The notes: generated by a model from the letters alone, not told the origin. Counted from the first letter of the stretch, positions 51,505 through 59,622 are shown. The stretch: 64,000 nucleotides of DNA from Halorubellus salinus (GCF_020567525.1 NZ_JAJCVI010000001.1:186001-250000), one strand, 5' to 3'. Numbers and translations are program-made.

Positions 51505-51630
51505 CGGCTCGCACGAGCATACGCCGGTCTCCAGACCGGCGTTTCCGCGTTGGGGCTCGCACGAGCATACGCCGACCGCCAGGTCGGCGTTTCTGCGTTG
51601 CGGCTCGCGCGAGCGCCCGGCGGCCGCGTG
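51505..51630 (+). repeat. Hairpin repeat array C (three units)
   Basis: Units start at 51506, 51554 and 51602 (period 48). Unit 1 stem 51522-51530/51533-51541; unit 2 stem CGCCGACC (51570-51577) with GGTCGGCG (51582-51589) around loop GCCA; unit 3 is degenerate. CACGAGCATACG precedes the stems and TTTC or TTTCT follows. Here the array lies between the divergent thioredoxin and cysteine synthase genes, not after a stop codon. Confidence 0.9.
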
Positions 51631-51726
51631 AGTGGCGTGGGTGGGGTGGTGCGCGTGATGGCTCTGGTAGCGTCAGTGGCTGCCGGTGTCCGACACGGTA
51701 AAACTGCTGGGGGCGAACGGCGTGGT

Positions 51727-52752
51727 ATGAAGCGGAGTATCCTCGGGACTATCGGGTCGCCGCTGGTTGCGGTCGACGGGCCGCCGGGGGCGACGGTGGC
51801 GGCGAAGATCGAGTCGTTCAATCCGGCTGGGTCGGCGAAGGATCGGCCGGCGTTGGAGATGATCCGGGCGGCGGAGCGCGCTGGTGAGTTGACGGCCGGT
51901 GATCGGGTGGTGGAGCCGACGAGTGGGAACACGGGGATCGGTGTGGCGATGGTGTGTGCGGCGCGCGGGTACGAGTGTACGATCGTGATGCCGGCGTCGA
52001 AGAGTCCGGAGCGACGGCAGGTGATGGGTGCGTACGGCGCTGATCTGGAGCTCGTCGACGGCGAGATCGAGGCGGCGAAGGAGCGCGCGGACGAGATCGA
52101 GCGGGAGACTGGCGCGGTGCAGTTACGGCAGTTCGAGAACGAGGCGAATCCGCGGGCGCACTATCGGACGACTGCGGAGGAGATACTCGAGCAGGTGGAG
52201 GGCCGGGAGATCGACGCGTTCGTCGCTGGCGTCGGCACTGGGGGGACGCTTTCGGGGAACGCGCGGCGGCTCCGGGAGGAGTTCCCTGAGATGACGGTCG
52301 TGGCGGTCGAGCCAGAGGAGAACGCGGTGCTGTCGACGGGCGAGAGCGGCGACGACGACTTCCAGGGGATGGGGCCCGGGTTCGTCAGTCCGAACCTCGA
52401 CCGGGACCTCATCGACGAGGTCGAGACGGTGGACGTGGGGACTGCGGAGGCGGAGTGCCGGCGGCTCGCTCGCGAGGAGGGCATCCTCGTCGGGCAGTCC
52501 TCTGGTGCGTCGAACGTCGCCGCGAAGCGGGTCGCGGAACGCATCGCGAACCCGGACGTGGAGTGTCCGCCGGCGGGCACGGGCGAACCGCGGACGCCGG
52601 TCGGTGCGCGCGACGAGGACCGGGCGGACGCAGGTGGTTCGACGGTGGGTGCCGGACGGGACGCGGGCGCGGACTGCCCGCTCGTCGTGACGGTGTTCTG
52701 GGATTCCGGCGAACGGTACCTGTCGACGGGACTGTTCGACGACGTCGAGTGA
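51727..52752 (+). CDS. cysK: Cysteine synthase (O-acetylserine sulfhydrylase family)
   Basis: 341 residues from ATG 51727; TATA-like CACGGTAAAAC lies about 28 nt upstream. PLP lysine is Lys38 in KIESFNPAGSAKDRPALEMI; PTSGNTGIGVAM, VGTGGTLSGNARRL and the serine-binding VGQSSGASNVAAKRV follow. A variable insertion of about 40 residues rich in Gly/Ala/Arg (TPVGARDEDRADAGG) precedes FWDSGERYLST. Makes cysteine from O-acetylserine (or O-phosphoserine) and sulfide. Codons are unusually rich in G-ending and T-ending triplets (GGTGTG, GATCGG). Confidence 0.93.
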   Translation: MKRSILGTIGSPLVAVDGPPGATVAAKIESFNPAGSAKDRPALEMIRAAERAGELTAGDRVVEPTSGNTGIGVAMVCAARGYECTIVMPASKSPERRQVMGAYGADLELVDGEIEAAKERADEIERETGAVQLRQFENEANPRAHYRTTAEEILEQVEGREIDAFVAGVGTGGTLSGNARRLREEFPEMTVVAVEPEENAVLSTGESGDDDFQGMGPGFVSPNLDRDLIDEVETVDVGTAEAECRRLAREEGILVGQSSGASNVAAKRVAERIANPDVECPPAGTGEPRTPVGARDEDRADAGGSTVGAGRDAGADCPLVVTVFWDSGERYLSTGLFDDVE

Positions 52753-52795
52753 CCGATCGCATCGGCGCGGACTCGCTCGCGACTCCGTTCGTTCC

Positions 52796-53845
52796 TCACG
52801 TCCGGAACTCGAAGCGTGCACCGCCCGCGGGGCCCGACGTGACGCGGTACGCCCAGCCGTGGACGTCCGCGACGCGGCCGACGACGAACAGTCCGATACC
52901 GGTGCCGCCACCGCCGGATTCGCCCATCCCGAAGATGTCCGCGCGCTCGTCCTCGGGGATGCCGGGGCCGTCGTCTTCGACGTAGAACCCGTCGTCGTCC
53001 GGGAGTGCGCCGACGGTCACCGTCACCGCGCCCGGCGAGTGGTCGTTCGCGTTCCGGAACAGGTTCTCGAGGAGCGTCGCGAGCAGGTTCTCGGTCGCCG
53101 TCACCGACGGCGGGTCGGCGAGCGAGAGCGAGGCGTCGGGTGCGTCCGTCGTCTCCCAGGCGTCGCGGGCGGCGGCAGCGATTGCGACCGGACGCGAGTG
53201 CGAGACGTCCTCGACGCCGCGCGTGAGCACGAGGACGTTCTCGATGATGGTGTCGATGCGGTCGAGCGAGTGCTCGATGCGTTCGACGTTCTCGTCGTCG
53301 TCCGGGCGGTCCGCGGCGAGCAACTGGAGGGAGCCTGACGCGACCTGGACGGGGTTCCGGACGTCGTGACTGACGATGCTCGCGAACGCCGACAGCTCGT
53401 CGTTGGCCGCGACGAGTTCGTCGTTCGCGGCGTGCAACCGGACGGCGTACACGCCGATGACGGCGCCGAGCGCGGTCCCGGCGGTCATCGACGTCAGTAT
53501 CGCGAGTTCGATGCTCGTCTCGAACGTCACGGACAGCACGAAGAACCACGTTCCGACGAACACGAAGTACAGGAGCGTCGCGAGCAGCCACTCGACGAGC
53601 GGTCGGGTCGAGGTAACGTGGAGCGTGTGGTCGTGGCGTCGACCGTACGCGACGATGCCGAGCGAGAGCACGGTCGGGAGCGACGCCTGGAGGAACCGGG
53701 CTTCGAGCGGGTTCGACGCGAGGACGGTGAGGGCGACGACCACCGCGAGGAGCGTCGCACCGAGCGCGACGAGCGCGTTCGGTCGACCGCGAGAGCCATC
53801 AGCTCCGCGCGGCGAGGTCTCGTTCACGGCAGGACGGACGCGCAT
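52796..53845 (-). CDS. Sensor histidine kinase with membrane helices
   Basis: 349 residues from ATG 53845 (GTG 53827 is possible because a TATA-like AGTTATCTC sits very close to 53845; an ATG at 53884 is unlikely). Four membrane helices (VALGATLLAVVVALTVLAS, LLATLLYFVFVGTWFFVLSV, AILTSMTAGTALGAVIGVYA and neighbours), then HisKA SAFASIVSHDVRNPVQVASG and an HATPase with LLENLFRNANDHSP, VEDDGPGIPEDERADIF and GTGIGLFVVGRVADVHGW. No PAS seen. No response regulator adjacent. Confidence 0.86.
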   Translation of the reverse strand: MRVRPAVNETSPRGADGSRGRPNALVALGATLLAVVVALTVLASNPLEARFLQASLPTVLSLGIVAYGRRHDHTLHVTSTRPLVEWLLATLLYFVFVGTWFFVLSVTFETSIELAILTSMTAGTALGAVIGVYAVRLHAANDELVAANDELSAFASIVSHDVRNPVQVASGSLQLLAADRPDDDENVERIEHSLDRIDTIIENVLVLTRGVEDVSHSRPVAIAAAARDAWETTDAPDASLSLADPPSVTATENLLATLLENLFRNANDHSPGAVTVTVGALPDDDGFYVEDDGPGIPEDERADIFGMGESGGGGTGIGLFVVGRVADVHGWAYRVTSGPAGGARFEFRT

Positions 53846-53925
53846 TCGAGAGATAACTATTGTGGCGCCGGCGCGACCGAGCACCAGTCGGCTGACTCGA
53901 TCGGTAGTCGACGCTCACTCGGTGA

Positions 53926-54254
53926 TCACTCGGCGGTCGCGAGGCGGTTCGCGTCGATGACGAGCGTGAACGCGGCGTCGATGAGGCCGACGAAGAGCAT
54001 CGCGGCGTCGATGAGGCCGACGAAGAGCATCGCGGCGCCGACGACAGCGACGACCAGGCCGATGATGCTGGCGACGAGCTCGACGGGTGCCCGCCGAACC
54101 CGGGTTCGACGGACAGCGAGAGCCCGAACGTCGTGAGGACGCCACCGAGTAGGTAGACGATGATGGGTCGGCGCACGTCGGGCGGGAGTGCGGACGCGAC
54201 GGCGGTCTCGTAGTCGACGGGCGAGTCCCGGAGGACGGATTCGGCTGCTGTCAT
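53926..54254 (-). pseudogene. Frameshifted small membrane protein gene
   Basis: The frame from ATG 54254 reads MTAAESVLRDSPVDYETAVA and a membrane helix (RPIIVYLLGGVLTTFGLSLS), then loses sense near 54100. The continuation is in the next frame: APVELVASIIGLVVAVVG, then MLFVGLIDAA twice, FTLVIDANRLATAE and stop TGA at 53926-53928. The total (329 nt) is one base short of a complete 109-residue frame. The MLFVGLIDAA repeat is an exact 30-bp duplication. It could also be a sequencing error. Confidence 0.7.
53975..54034. repeat. 30-bp exact tandem duplication
   Basis: GCGTCGATGAGGCCGACGAA begins at 53975 and at 54005, with the remainder of the 30-bp unit identical. It lies inside the frameshifted membrane gene and encodes a repeated MLFVGLIDAA. 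Confidence 0.85.
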
Positions 54255-54362
54255 ACGACGACCTGTCAGGGCCAGCCAAGCGGCGTGAGGGTGCGAGCAG
54301 CGACCGCGGTCGTCGCTCGCGAACCAGAACGCTTCTCTGGCGGGCACGGGAACGCCACGAGC

Positions 54363-54815
54363 GTGAACGAGGACGACGAGCGGACGGTCGGCCTGTCGGT
54401 CGTGGTCGGCGCGAGCTACGCCGTCGTCGCCGTCGCGCTCGTCCTCGTCGTCGACCTGTCGAACCCGACGTTCGCGCCCGGCCTGGACTTCGTTCTCTCG
54501 GCCGCCGCGGGGACGCTCACCGCGGGGAGCGTGCTCTGGTGGCGCGCCGCCGAACGCCCTCGCGTCCGCACGCGCCGCCGGAGCGCGGCCGTCGGCGCCA
54601 GCGTCGGGCTCCTCGCACCGACGCTCGCGTTCGCGTTCAATCCGAGCGTGTACGGGTCCACGCCGAACCTCCTCCTCGACGTCCTCGGTGCCGTCGTCGC
54701 GGCGGGCGTCCTCGGCCTGCAAGCGCACCTCTCGACGTTCGGCCTGCCGGTCGTCGTCGGCGCGCTCACGGGCTGGTCGCTCGCCGGCTGGCTCTCCTTC
54801 CTCGCGGAGAACTGA
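54363..54815 (+). CDS. Small four-helix membrane protein
   Basis: 150 residues from GTG 54363. Helices: TVGLSVVVGASYAVVAVALV, LDFVLSAAAGTLTAGSVLWW, AAVGASVGLLAPTLAFAFNP and LGAVVAAGVLGLQAHLS with LPVVVGALTGWSLAGWLSFL. No family recognised. The stop TGA (54813-54815) lies in a 33-bp repeat whose later copies run into the end of the convergent hydrolase gene. Confidence 0.7.
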   Translation: MNEDDERTVGLSVVVGASYAVVAVALVLVVDLSNPTFAPGLDFVLSAAAGTLTAGSVLWWRAAERPRVRTRRRSAAVGASVGLLAPTLAFAFNPSVYGSTPNLLLDVLGAVVAAGVLGLQAHLSTFGLPVVVGALTGWSLAGWLSFLAEN

Positions 54816-54884
54816 CCGAGTGCGTCGATTCACGTCGCGGAGAACCGACCGAGTGCGTGGACTCAGGTCGCGAAGAACGACCGG
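54803..54884. repeat. 33-bp repeat joining two convergent gene ends
   Basis: CGCGGAGAAC starts at 54803 and 54836 and CGCGAAGAAC at 54869 (period 33). Copy 1 includes the stop of the plus-strand membrane gene; copy 3 is the coding end of the minus-strand hydrolase (stop at 54863-54865). Confidence 0.85.
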
Positions 54885-55819
54885 AACGCGTCCACTATCA
54901 CGGCCGGATGTTCCTGGGTCGGCCAGTGCCCGCACTCGGGGATCTCGACGAGGGACGCGTCGGGGGCACGCTCGGCGCCGCGGCGCGCCCACGCCACGGG
55001 GAACAGGGGGTCCTGGGTGCCGTGCACGAACAGCGTCTCGACCGCGAGGTCGTCGAGTCGTCCGGCGAGGTTCGTCTTCACGCGACCCGAGGGCCCGATC
55101 TCGTTCCGTTGGAACGCGGCGAACGCCGCGCCAGCACCGGCGCGACTCGCGCGCTCCCGGAACGCCTCGACGAACCCGGCGTTCAGCGCGGACGCGTCGT
55201 ACACGACCTGCGAGAGCCCGGTGCGTGCAGCGGTCGTCGACGACCCCATCGCGGCGTAGCCCGCCTGGTTCGCGCCGGGGACGTTCGCGAGCGCGTACCA
55301 GAGCGAGCCGGCGGGGACCGACCGCCCGAGGCCGTAGCTGGAGACGAGCGCGAGCCGGTCGACGCGCTCGGGGTTCGCGAGCGCGAACGAGAGCGCGACG
55401 CCGGCGCCCATCGAGATACCGGCGATTGCGGCCGACGCGAGGCCGAGTTCGTCGAGCACGCCGACGAGGACGTCGCGGTACGCCGCCACGGAGTGCTCGG
55501 GCGCGTCGTCGCTCTCGCCGTGCCCCGGCCAGTCGAGCGCGTACACGCGGTGCGTCCGCCCGAGTTCCGGGAGGACGTGCTCCCAGGAGAGCGCGCCGTC
55601 GTCCACGCCGGCGCCGTGCAGGAGTACGAGCGGTGGGCCCTCGGTCCCGGCGCGACGGTACGCGACGCGTCGGCCGTCCACGACGGCCGCTCCCGTGCCG
55701 ACGCTCGCCGGGCCGTCGACCGGCGACTCGACGCCGTCCGCGTCGCCCTCGGCAACGCCGGCGGCAGGGACGCTCGCCTCGCCGACGTCGACCGGTTCGC
55801 GTTCGTCTTCTGGAATCAT
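54863..55819 (-). CDS. Alpha/beta hydrolase, last gene of the HTTM operon
   Basis: 318 residues from ATG 55819. The oxyanion HG motif is in LVLLHGAGVDDGALSWEHVL, the nucleophile elbow is AIAGISMGAGVALSFALANP (Ser), the acid is FVHGTQDPLFPVAWAR and the base is EIPECGHWPTQEHP. It resembles lipases/haloperoxidase-type esterases. An N-terminal acidic extension of about 40 residues is halophile-like. Overlaps the DUF5804 stop by 4 nt. Substrate unknown. Confidence 0.88.
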   Translation of the reverse strand: MIPEDEREPVDVGEASVPAAGVAEGDADGVESPVDGPASVGTGAAVVDGRRVAYRRAGTEGPPLVLLHGAGVDDGALSWEHVLPELGRTHRVYALDWPGHGESDDAPEHSVAAYRDVLVGVLDELGLASAAIAGISMGAGVALSFALANPERVDRLALVSSYGLGRSVPAGSLWYALANVPGANQAGYAAMGSSTTAARTGLSQVVYDASALNAGFVEAFRERASRAGAGAAFAAFQRNEIGPSGRVKTNLAGRLDDLAVETLFVHGTQDPLFPVAWARRGAERAPDASLVEIPECGHWPTQEHPAVIVDAFRSFFAT

Positions 55820-56307
55820 ACGGTGAACTCGCCCTCCGTGAGTCGGACGACGACCGTCTCGTCGACGTCCCGGAGGTCGTACTCGGGGACTTCGCCGTCC
55901 TGACGCGAGACGTACAGCGGTTCGACGAGCGCCGGCGGTCCCTTCGGGTTCGGGTCCTCCGGCGTCGGCTCCGGTTCCTCGAGTCCGTACACCTTCAGGT
56001 ACTCGCCGGTGTCCGGGCCGTGGACGTCGCCGTCGCGGACCGCGGTCGCGAGCTCGCGGGAGAGCCATTCGTCGTCGTCGACGCTCGGTTCGCGCACGAG
56101 GACGTCGTCGACGAACCGCACGATGTACCAGTTCAGGTCGTTGCAAAGCGAGACGGCGGCGCCGAGGCTCACCGTCGACAGCGCGATGGCGTTTTCGAAC
56201 GGCCGCCGCAGGTCGTACGTCGACAGCGCCTCGCGCGCGGTCTCCCGGGAGAGCAACTCGTACTGGAGGTCGCAGTCAGCGTCCCCGACGAAGCAGACCT
56301 CTGTCAC
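55816..56307 (-). CDS. Conserved haloarchaeal protein, DUF5804-like
   Basis: 163 residues from GTG 56307. It opens MTEVCFVGDADCDLQYELLS, then RETAREALSTYDLRRPFENA and NDLNWYIVRFVDDVLVREPS; the C-terminus is TVVVRLTEGEFTV. I recall this as DUF5804. Both ends overlap neighbours (GTGA with HTTM copy 1, ATGA with the hydrolase), so it is translated from the operon mRNA. Function unknown. Confidence 0.83.
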   Translation of the reverse strand: MTEVCFVGDADCDLQYELLSRETAREALSTYDLRRPFENAIALSTVSLGAAVSLCNDLNWYIVRFVDDVLVREPSVDDDEWLSRELATAVRDGDVHGPDTGEYLKVYGLEEPEPTPEDPNPKGPPALVEPLYVSRQDGEVPEYDLRDVDETVVVRLTEGEFTV

Positions 56308-58055
56308 GCCAGCCTCTCGGGGACGACGGGGCTAATCGGTTTCGGCTCGCGCGCCCGCGCCGCGCTCGTCGACGACGGTCGCGTCAGCGCTTCCAGGGAC
56401 GACGGTCGCGTCAGCGCTTCCAGGGACGATGGTCGCGCCAGCGCGGTCCTCGTGGTGGCCGTCATCAGGTCCGTGCACCGCCCGCCGAAGGACTCGCGTG
56501 CGATCTCGCCGTCGTCGTCGAGACGGACGTCCTCGGTGACGAGCGTGACGTTCACCGTGGCGAGCGTCGACGCGTGCCGGCGGTTCCAGCGGTCGCAGAG
56601 GTACTGCGCGAACCGGTCGCGCCGCTCGTCGACGTCGCCGCCGCGGAGGTTCCGCAGGTAGAGGTACCACTTCTGGCTCGGGTACGTCGCGTCGACGTCC
56701 GCTGGCGGGCCGCGGCTGGCGGTCCCGGCGTAGAGGTCGACGCGGTCGCCCCCGGTGGTCGTGCCGACGGTCGCGTACCACGCGTCCGTCGAGAGCGGGT
56801 TCGGCGCGAACATGTCCCAGCGGTGCTCGGTCGGGTCGACAGTCTCGGTCGCCGCGGCGGGGAGCGCGAGCAGCCCGAACCCGGCGGCGTTCCAGACGAG
56901 GACGGCCGCGAGGACGACGACGGGGAGGACGCGGTACGCGGTCCGGCCAGCGGACCGCAGGCGAGCCAGAGGGGCGCTCGCCGCGTCGCCGCTGAGGGCG
57001 TCGTCGCTGGGGCCGTCGCCGCCAAACGTGTGGTCGCTGGGGTCGTCGCCGCCAAACGTGTGGTCGCTGGGGTCGTCGTCGCTCGGAGTCGCACGCTCCA
57101 GCACGGTCACCGCGCCCTCGACCCGCGCTGTGACGTGGGGGTCGACGACGCGTTCGAGGCGGTCCCAGACGAACGGCGGGAGGAAGACGAGGAGGCCGGC
57201 GATGGAGACGAACGGGAAGACGCCGAGGGAGAGCGTCGCGGCCATCGAGAGGTGCGCGGCGACGAACGCTCCGGCGACGAGCGCGCGGAGGCGTCCGGTG
57301 GCGAGCACGAGCAGCGGCGTGGCGTACAGGAGGAGGACCCAGGCGTGCGTGCCGAGTTCGAGGAGGACCGACTGGCCGGCGAGGGCGTCCCCGAGGAAGA
57401 CGGTGATGGCGTCCATCCCGAACACGAGCTCCGCGGCCTCGCCTGACTGCCACGCTCGACCGCGGGACTTCAGGACCGCGTTCATCCCGTACACGACGAG
57501 GACCTGCACGAACACGCCGACGGTCGCGACCGACGTCACCAGGTCGGGGGCGACACTCCCGGCGTCACCGTCCGCCCCATCTCGGTCCGCGGACGCGCGC
57601 CGCTTCGCGTCCACGCTCCAGCGCGCGCCGACGGGGAGCAGGACGCTCCAGAGGAGGAGGCGGCGGAGGAGCGAGTGCCCGGAGTTCAGGACGAACGGGT
57701 TCCGGAACTGCATCGAGAGCACGAGGCCGAGCGTCACCGCGGTCGCGAGGCGACTCCGGTACCCGACGAGCATCGCGACCGCGGCGAGCGCGACGAGCGC
57801 GAACGCGACGTACTGCCACCAGGGCGCGCCCGAGAGCGCGTGCAGGGTGAACTGGCCGCGGACGGGGAACTCCACCAACAGCAGGTCACGCGGGAGGACG
57901 CCGGCGTCGGTGTAGAACGCTCTCGCGTCCGCGGCGGCGAGCACGACGTCCACGAGGACGACGGTCGCGAGCAGGACGCGGACGGCGGCGAGCGCGCGCT
58001 CGTCGACGCCCAGTCGAGCGCGCAGGGCCGCACGGAACTGCTGGAGTGAGAGCAT
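56304..58055 (-). CDS. HTTM-domain membrane protein (copy 1)
   Basis: 583 residues from ATG 58055. The HTTM (VKG-carboxylase-like) domain has AVRVLLATVVLVDVVLAAAD and RAFYTDAGVLPRDLLLVEFP, GYRSRLATAVTLGLVLSMQF, RNPFVLNSGHSLLRRLLLWS and SVLLPVGARWSVDAKRRAS. About 10 helices. The C-terminal extracytoplasmic part has DMFAPNPLSTDAWYATVGTT and YPSQKWYLYLRNLRGGDVDE. Two in-frame repeats: PSDHTFGGDD units (57004-57080) and RPSSLEALT units (56371-56445). Its start lies 16 nt after copy 2. Function unknown. Confidence 0.88.
   Translation of the reverse strand: MLSLQQFRAALRARLGVDERALAAVRVLLATVVLVDVVLAAADARAFYTDAGVLPRDLLLVEFPVRGQFTLHALSGAPWWQYVAFALVALAAVAMLVGYRSRLATAVTLGLVLSMQFRNPFVLNSGHSLLRRLLLWSVLLPVGARWSVDAKRRASADRDGADGDAGSVAPDLVTSVATVGVFVQVLVVYGMNAVLKSRGRAWQSGEAAELVFGMDAITVFLGDALAGQSVLLELGTHAWVLLLYATPLLVLATGRLRALVAGAFVAAHLSMAATLSLGVFPFVSIAGLLVFLPPFVWDRLERVVDPHVTARVEGAVTVLERATPSDDDPSDHTFGGDDPSDHTFGGDGPSDDALSGDAASAPLARLRSAGRTAYRVLPVVVLAAVLVWNAAGFGLLALPAAATETVDPTEHRWDMFAPNPLSTDAWYATVGTTTGGDRVDLYAGTASRGPPADVDATYPSQKWYLYLRNLRGGDVDERRDRFAQYLCDRWNRRHASTLATVNVTLVTEDVRLDDDGEIARESFGGRCTDLMTATTRTALARPSSLEALTRPSSLEALTRPSSTSAARAREPKPISPVVPERLA
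56371..56445. repeat. 27-bp in-frame repeat in HTTM copy 1
   Basis: GACGACGGTCGCGTCAGCGC starts at 56371 and 56398, with a diverged third copy at 56425 (period 27). On the minus strand it encodes RPSSLEALT three times near the C-terminus. Confidence 0.85.
57004..57080. repeat. 30-bp in-frame repeat in HTTM copy 1
   Basis: GCCAAACGTGTGGTCGCTGG begins at 57021 and 57051 (period 30), with a partial third unit before. On the minus strand it encodes PSDHTFGGDD repeats in a loop between membrane helices. Confidence 0.8.
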
Positions 58056-58071
58056 CGGTTGCGAGGTCGGT

Positions 58072-59622
58072 TCAGTCCAGTTCCAGTGCCGGCAAGTATC
58101 TTGTGCGCTCGACGTTCCCGGGGTCGTTCCCGCGTCCGCCATTCGCGCACTCGGTGACGCCGAACGGTCTGACCTCGACCCGGTCGGGGGCGTCGAGGAC
58201 GACGCTGCGGGCGACGAACGTGACGTTCACCGAGCCGAGCGTCGACGCGTGCCGGCGCGTCCACCGCTCGCAGAGGTAGTGCGCGAATCGGTCGCGGAGG
58301 CCGGGCGGCGGTCGTTCCCTGAGCGTCGTGAGGTAGATGTACCAGCGGTGACTCGGGTACGTCGCGTCGACGTCGCCGGGCGCCGCGGTGCTCACGGTGC
58401 CGGCGTACGCGTCGACGCGGTCGCCGGCGGTGGTCGTGCCGACGGTGACGTACCAGCCGTCCGTCGAGCGGGGTTCGGGTGCGAACATGTCCCAGCGCCG
58501 CTCCTCGGGGTCGACGGTGTCGGTGACGCTCGCGGGAAGTGCGAGAAGTCCGAGGGCCGCGGCGTTCCAGACGAGGACGAACACGAGCAGTGCGACGGCG
58601 ACCGACCGCGCCGACCACGCGCCGAGGCCCCGAACCGCCGCCGGGAGCGGCGGACTCGAGGGAGCGAGTCCGGAGACGGGACCGAGTCGCTCCCGGAGCG
58701 CGTCGGCGCGCGGGGCGAGGTGGTCGTCGACGACGCCCTCGAACCGGGTCCAGACCGACGTCGGGAGGAAGGGCAGCAGGGCGACGAGCGACACCAGCGG
58801 GAACGGCCCGAGGCGGAGCGTGAGCGCGAGCGCGAGGTGACCGGCCGCGAACGCGGCGACGAGCGCGGTCCGGGCGCGACCGCGGGCGAGCACGAGCAGC
58901 GGCGACGTCACCAGGAGCGCCGTCCACGCGTGCGTCCCCACGGTCAGCAGCAGCGGGAACTCCGCGACGACGTCGCCGAACATGACCGTGAGGCCGTCCA
59001 TCCCGTACACGAGCCGGGCCGCGACGCCCTCGGTCCAGGCGCGGCCGCGGGCCTTCACGACGAAGTTCACGACGTACACGGCGACGACCTGGACGAGCAG
59101 CCCGACCGTCGCGACCGACAGCAGGCTGGCGTCCTCGCGGTCGCCGCGACCACTCGTCGCGGCGCGTCGTCGGGCGTCGACGCTCCAGCGCGCTCCGAGC
59201 GGGAGGAGGACCCCCCAGAGGAGGAGCCGGCGGAGCAGCGAGTCGCCCGAGTTCAGGATGACGGGGTTGCGAAGCTGGAGCGAGAGCACGAGCACGAACG
59301 TGACCAGGGTCGCGAGCCGCGTCCGGTAGCCGACGCCCATCGCGACCGCGGCGACCGCGATCGCCGCGAACAGGACGAGTTGCCACCAGAGTGCGCCCGA
59401 GAGCGTGTGTAGCGAGAGCCGCCCGAGCGTCGGGAACGTCTCGAGGAGGAGCGCCCGAGGGAGGACGCCGGCGTCGGTGTAGAACGCGCGGACGTCCTGG
59501 AGCCGGAGCGCGAGGTCGAGGAGGACGAGCGCGGCGAGCGCGACGCGGACGGCGCCGAGCGCCCGCCGGTCGACGGCGAACCGGTCGCGGACGGCGTCGA
59601 GCACGCGCGAGACGAGAGACAT
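58072..59622 (-). CDS. HTTM-domain membrane protein (copy 2)
   Basis: 516 residues from ATG 59622, paralogue of 56304-58055 with the same order of motifs: AVRVALAALVLLDLALRLQD, VRAFYTDAGVLPRALLLETF, GYRTRLATLVTFVLVLSLQL, RNPVILNSGDSLLRRLLLWG and DMFAPEPRSTDGWYVTVGTT. It lacks the in-frame repeats of copy 1. First gene of a four-gene operon; TATA-like ACATTTCTCC (minus, about 59655-59664) lies between it and the arylsulfotransferase-like gene, so it may have its own promoter. Confidence 0.88.
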   Translation of the reverse strand: MSLVSRVLDAVRDRFAVDRRALGAVRVALAALVLLDLALRLQDVRAFYTDAGVLPRALLLETFPTLGRLSLHTLSGALWWQLVLFAAIAVAAVAMGVGYRTRLATLVTFVLVLSLQLRNPVILNSGDSLLRRLLLWGVLLPLGARWSVDARRRAATSGRGDREDASLLSVATVGLLVQVVAVYVVNFVVKARGRAWTEGVAARLVYGMDGLTVMFGDVVAEFPLLLTVGTHAWTALLVTSPLLVLARGRARTALVAAFAAGHLALALTLRLGPFPLVSLVALLPFLPTSVWTRFEGVVDDHLAPRADALRERLGPVSGLAPSSPPLPAAVRGLGAWSARSVAVALLVFVLVWNAAALGLLALPASVTDTVDPEERRWDMFAPEPRSTDGWYVTVGTTTAGDRVDAYAGTVSTAAPGDVDATYPSHRWYIYLTTLRERPPPGLRDRFAHYLCERWTRRHASTLGSVNVTFVARSVVLDAPDRVEVRPFGVTECANGGRGNDPGNVERTRYLPALELD

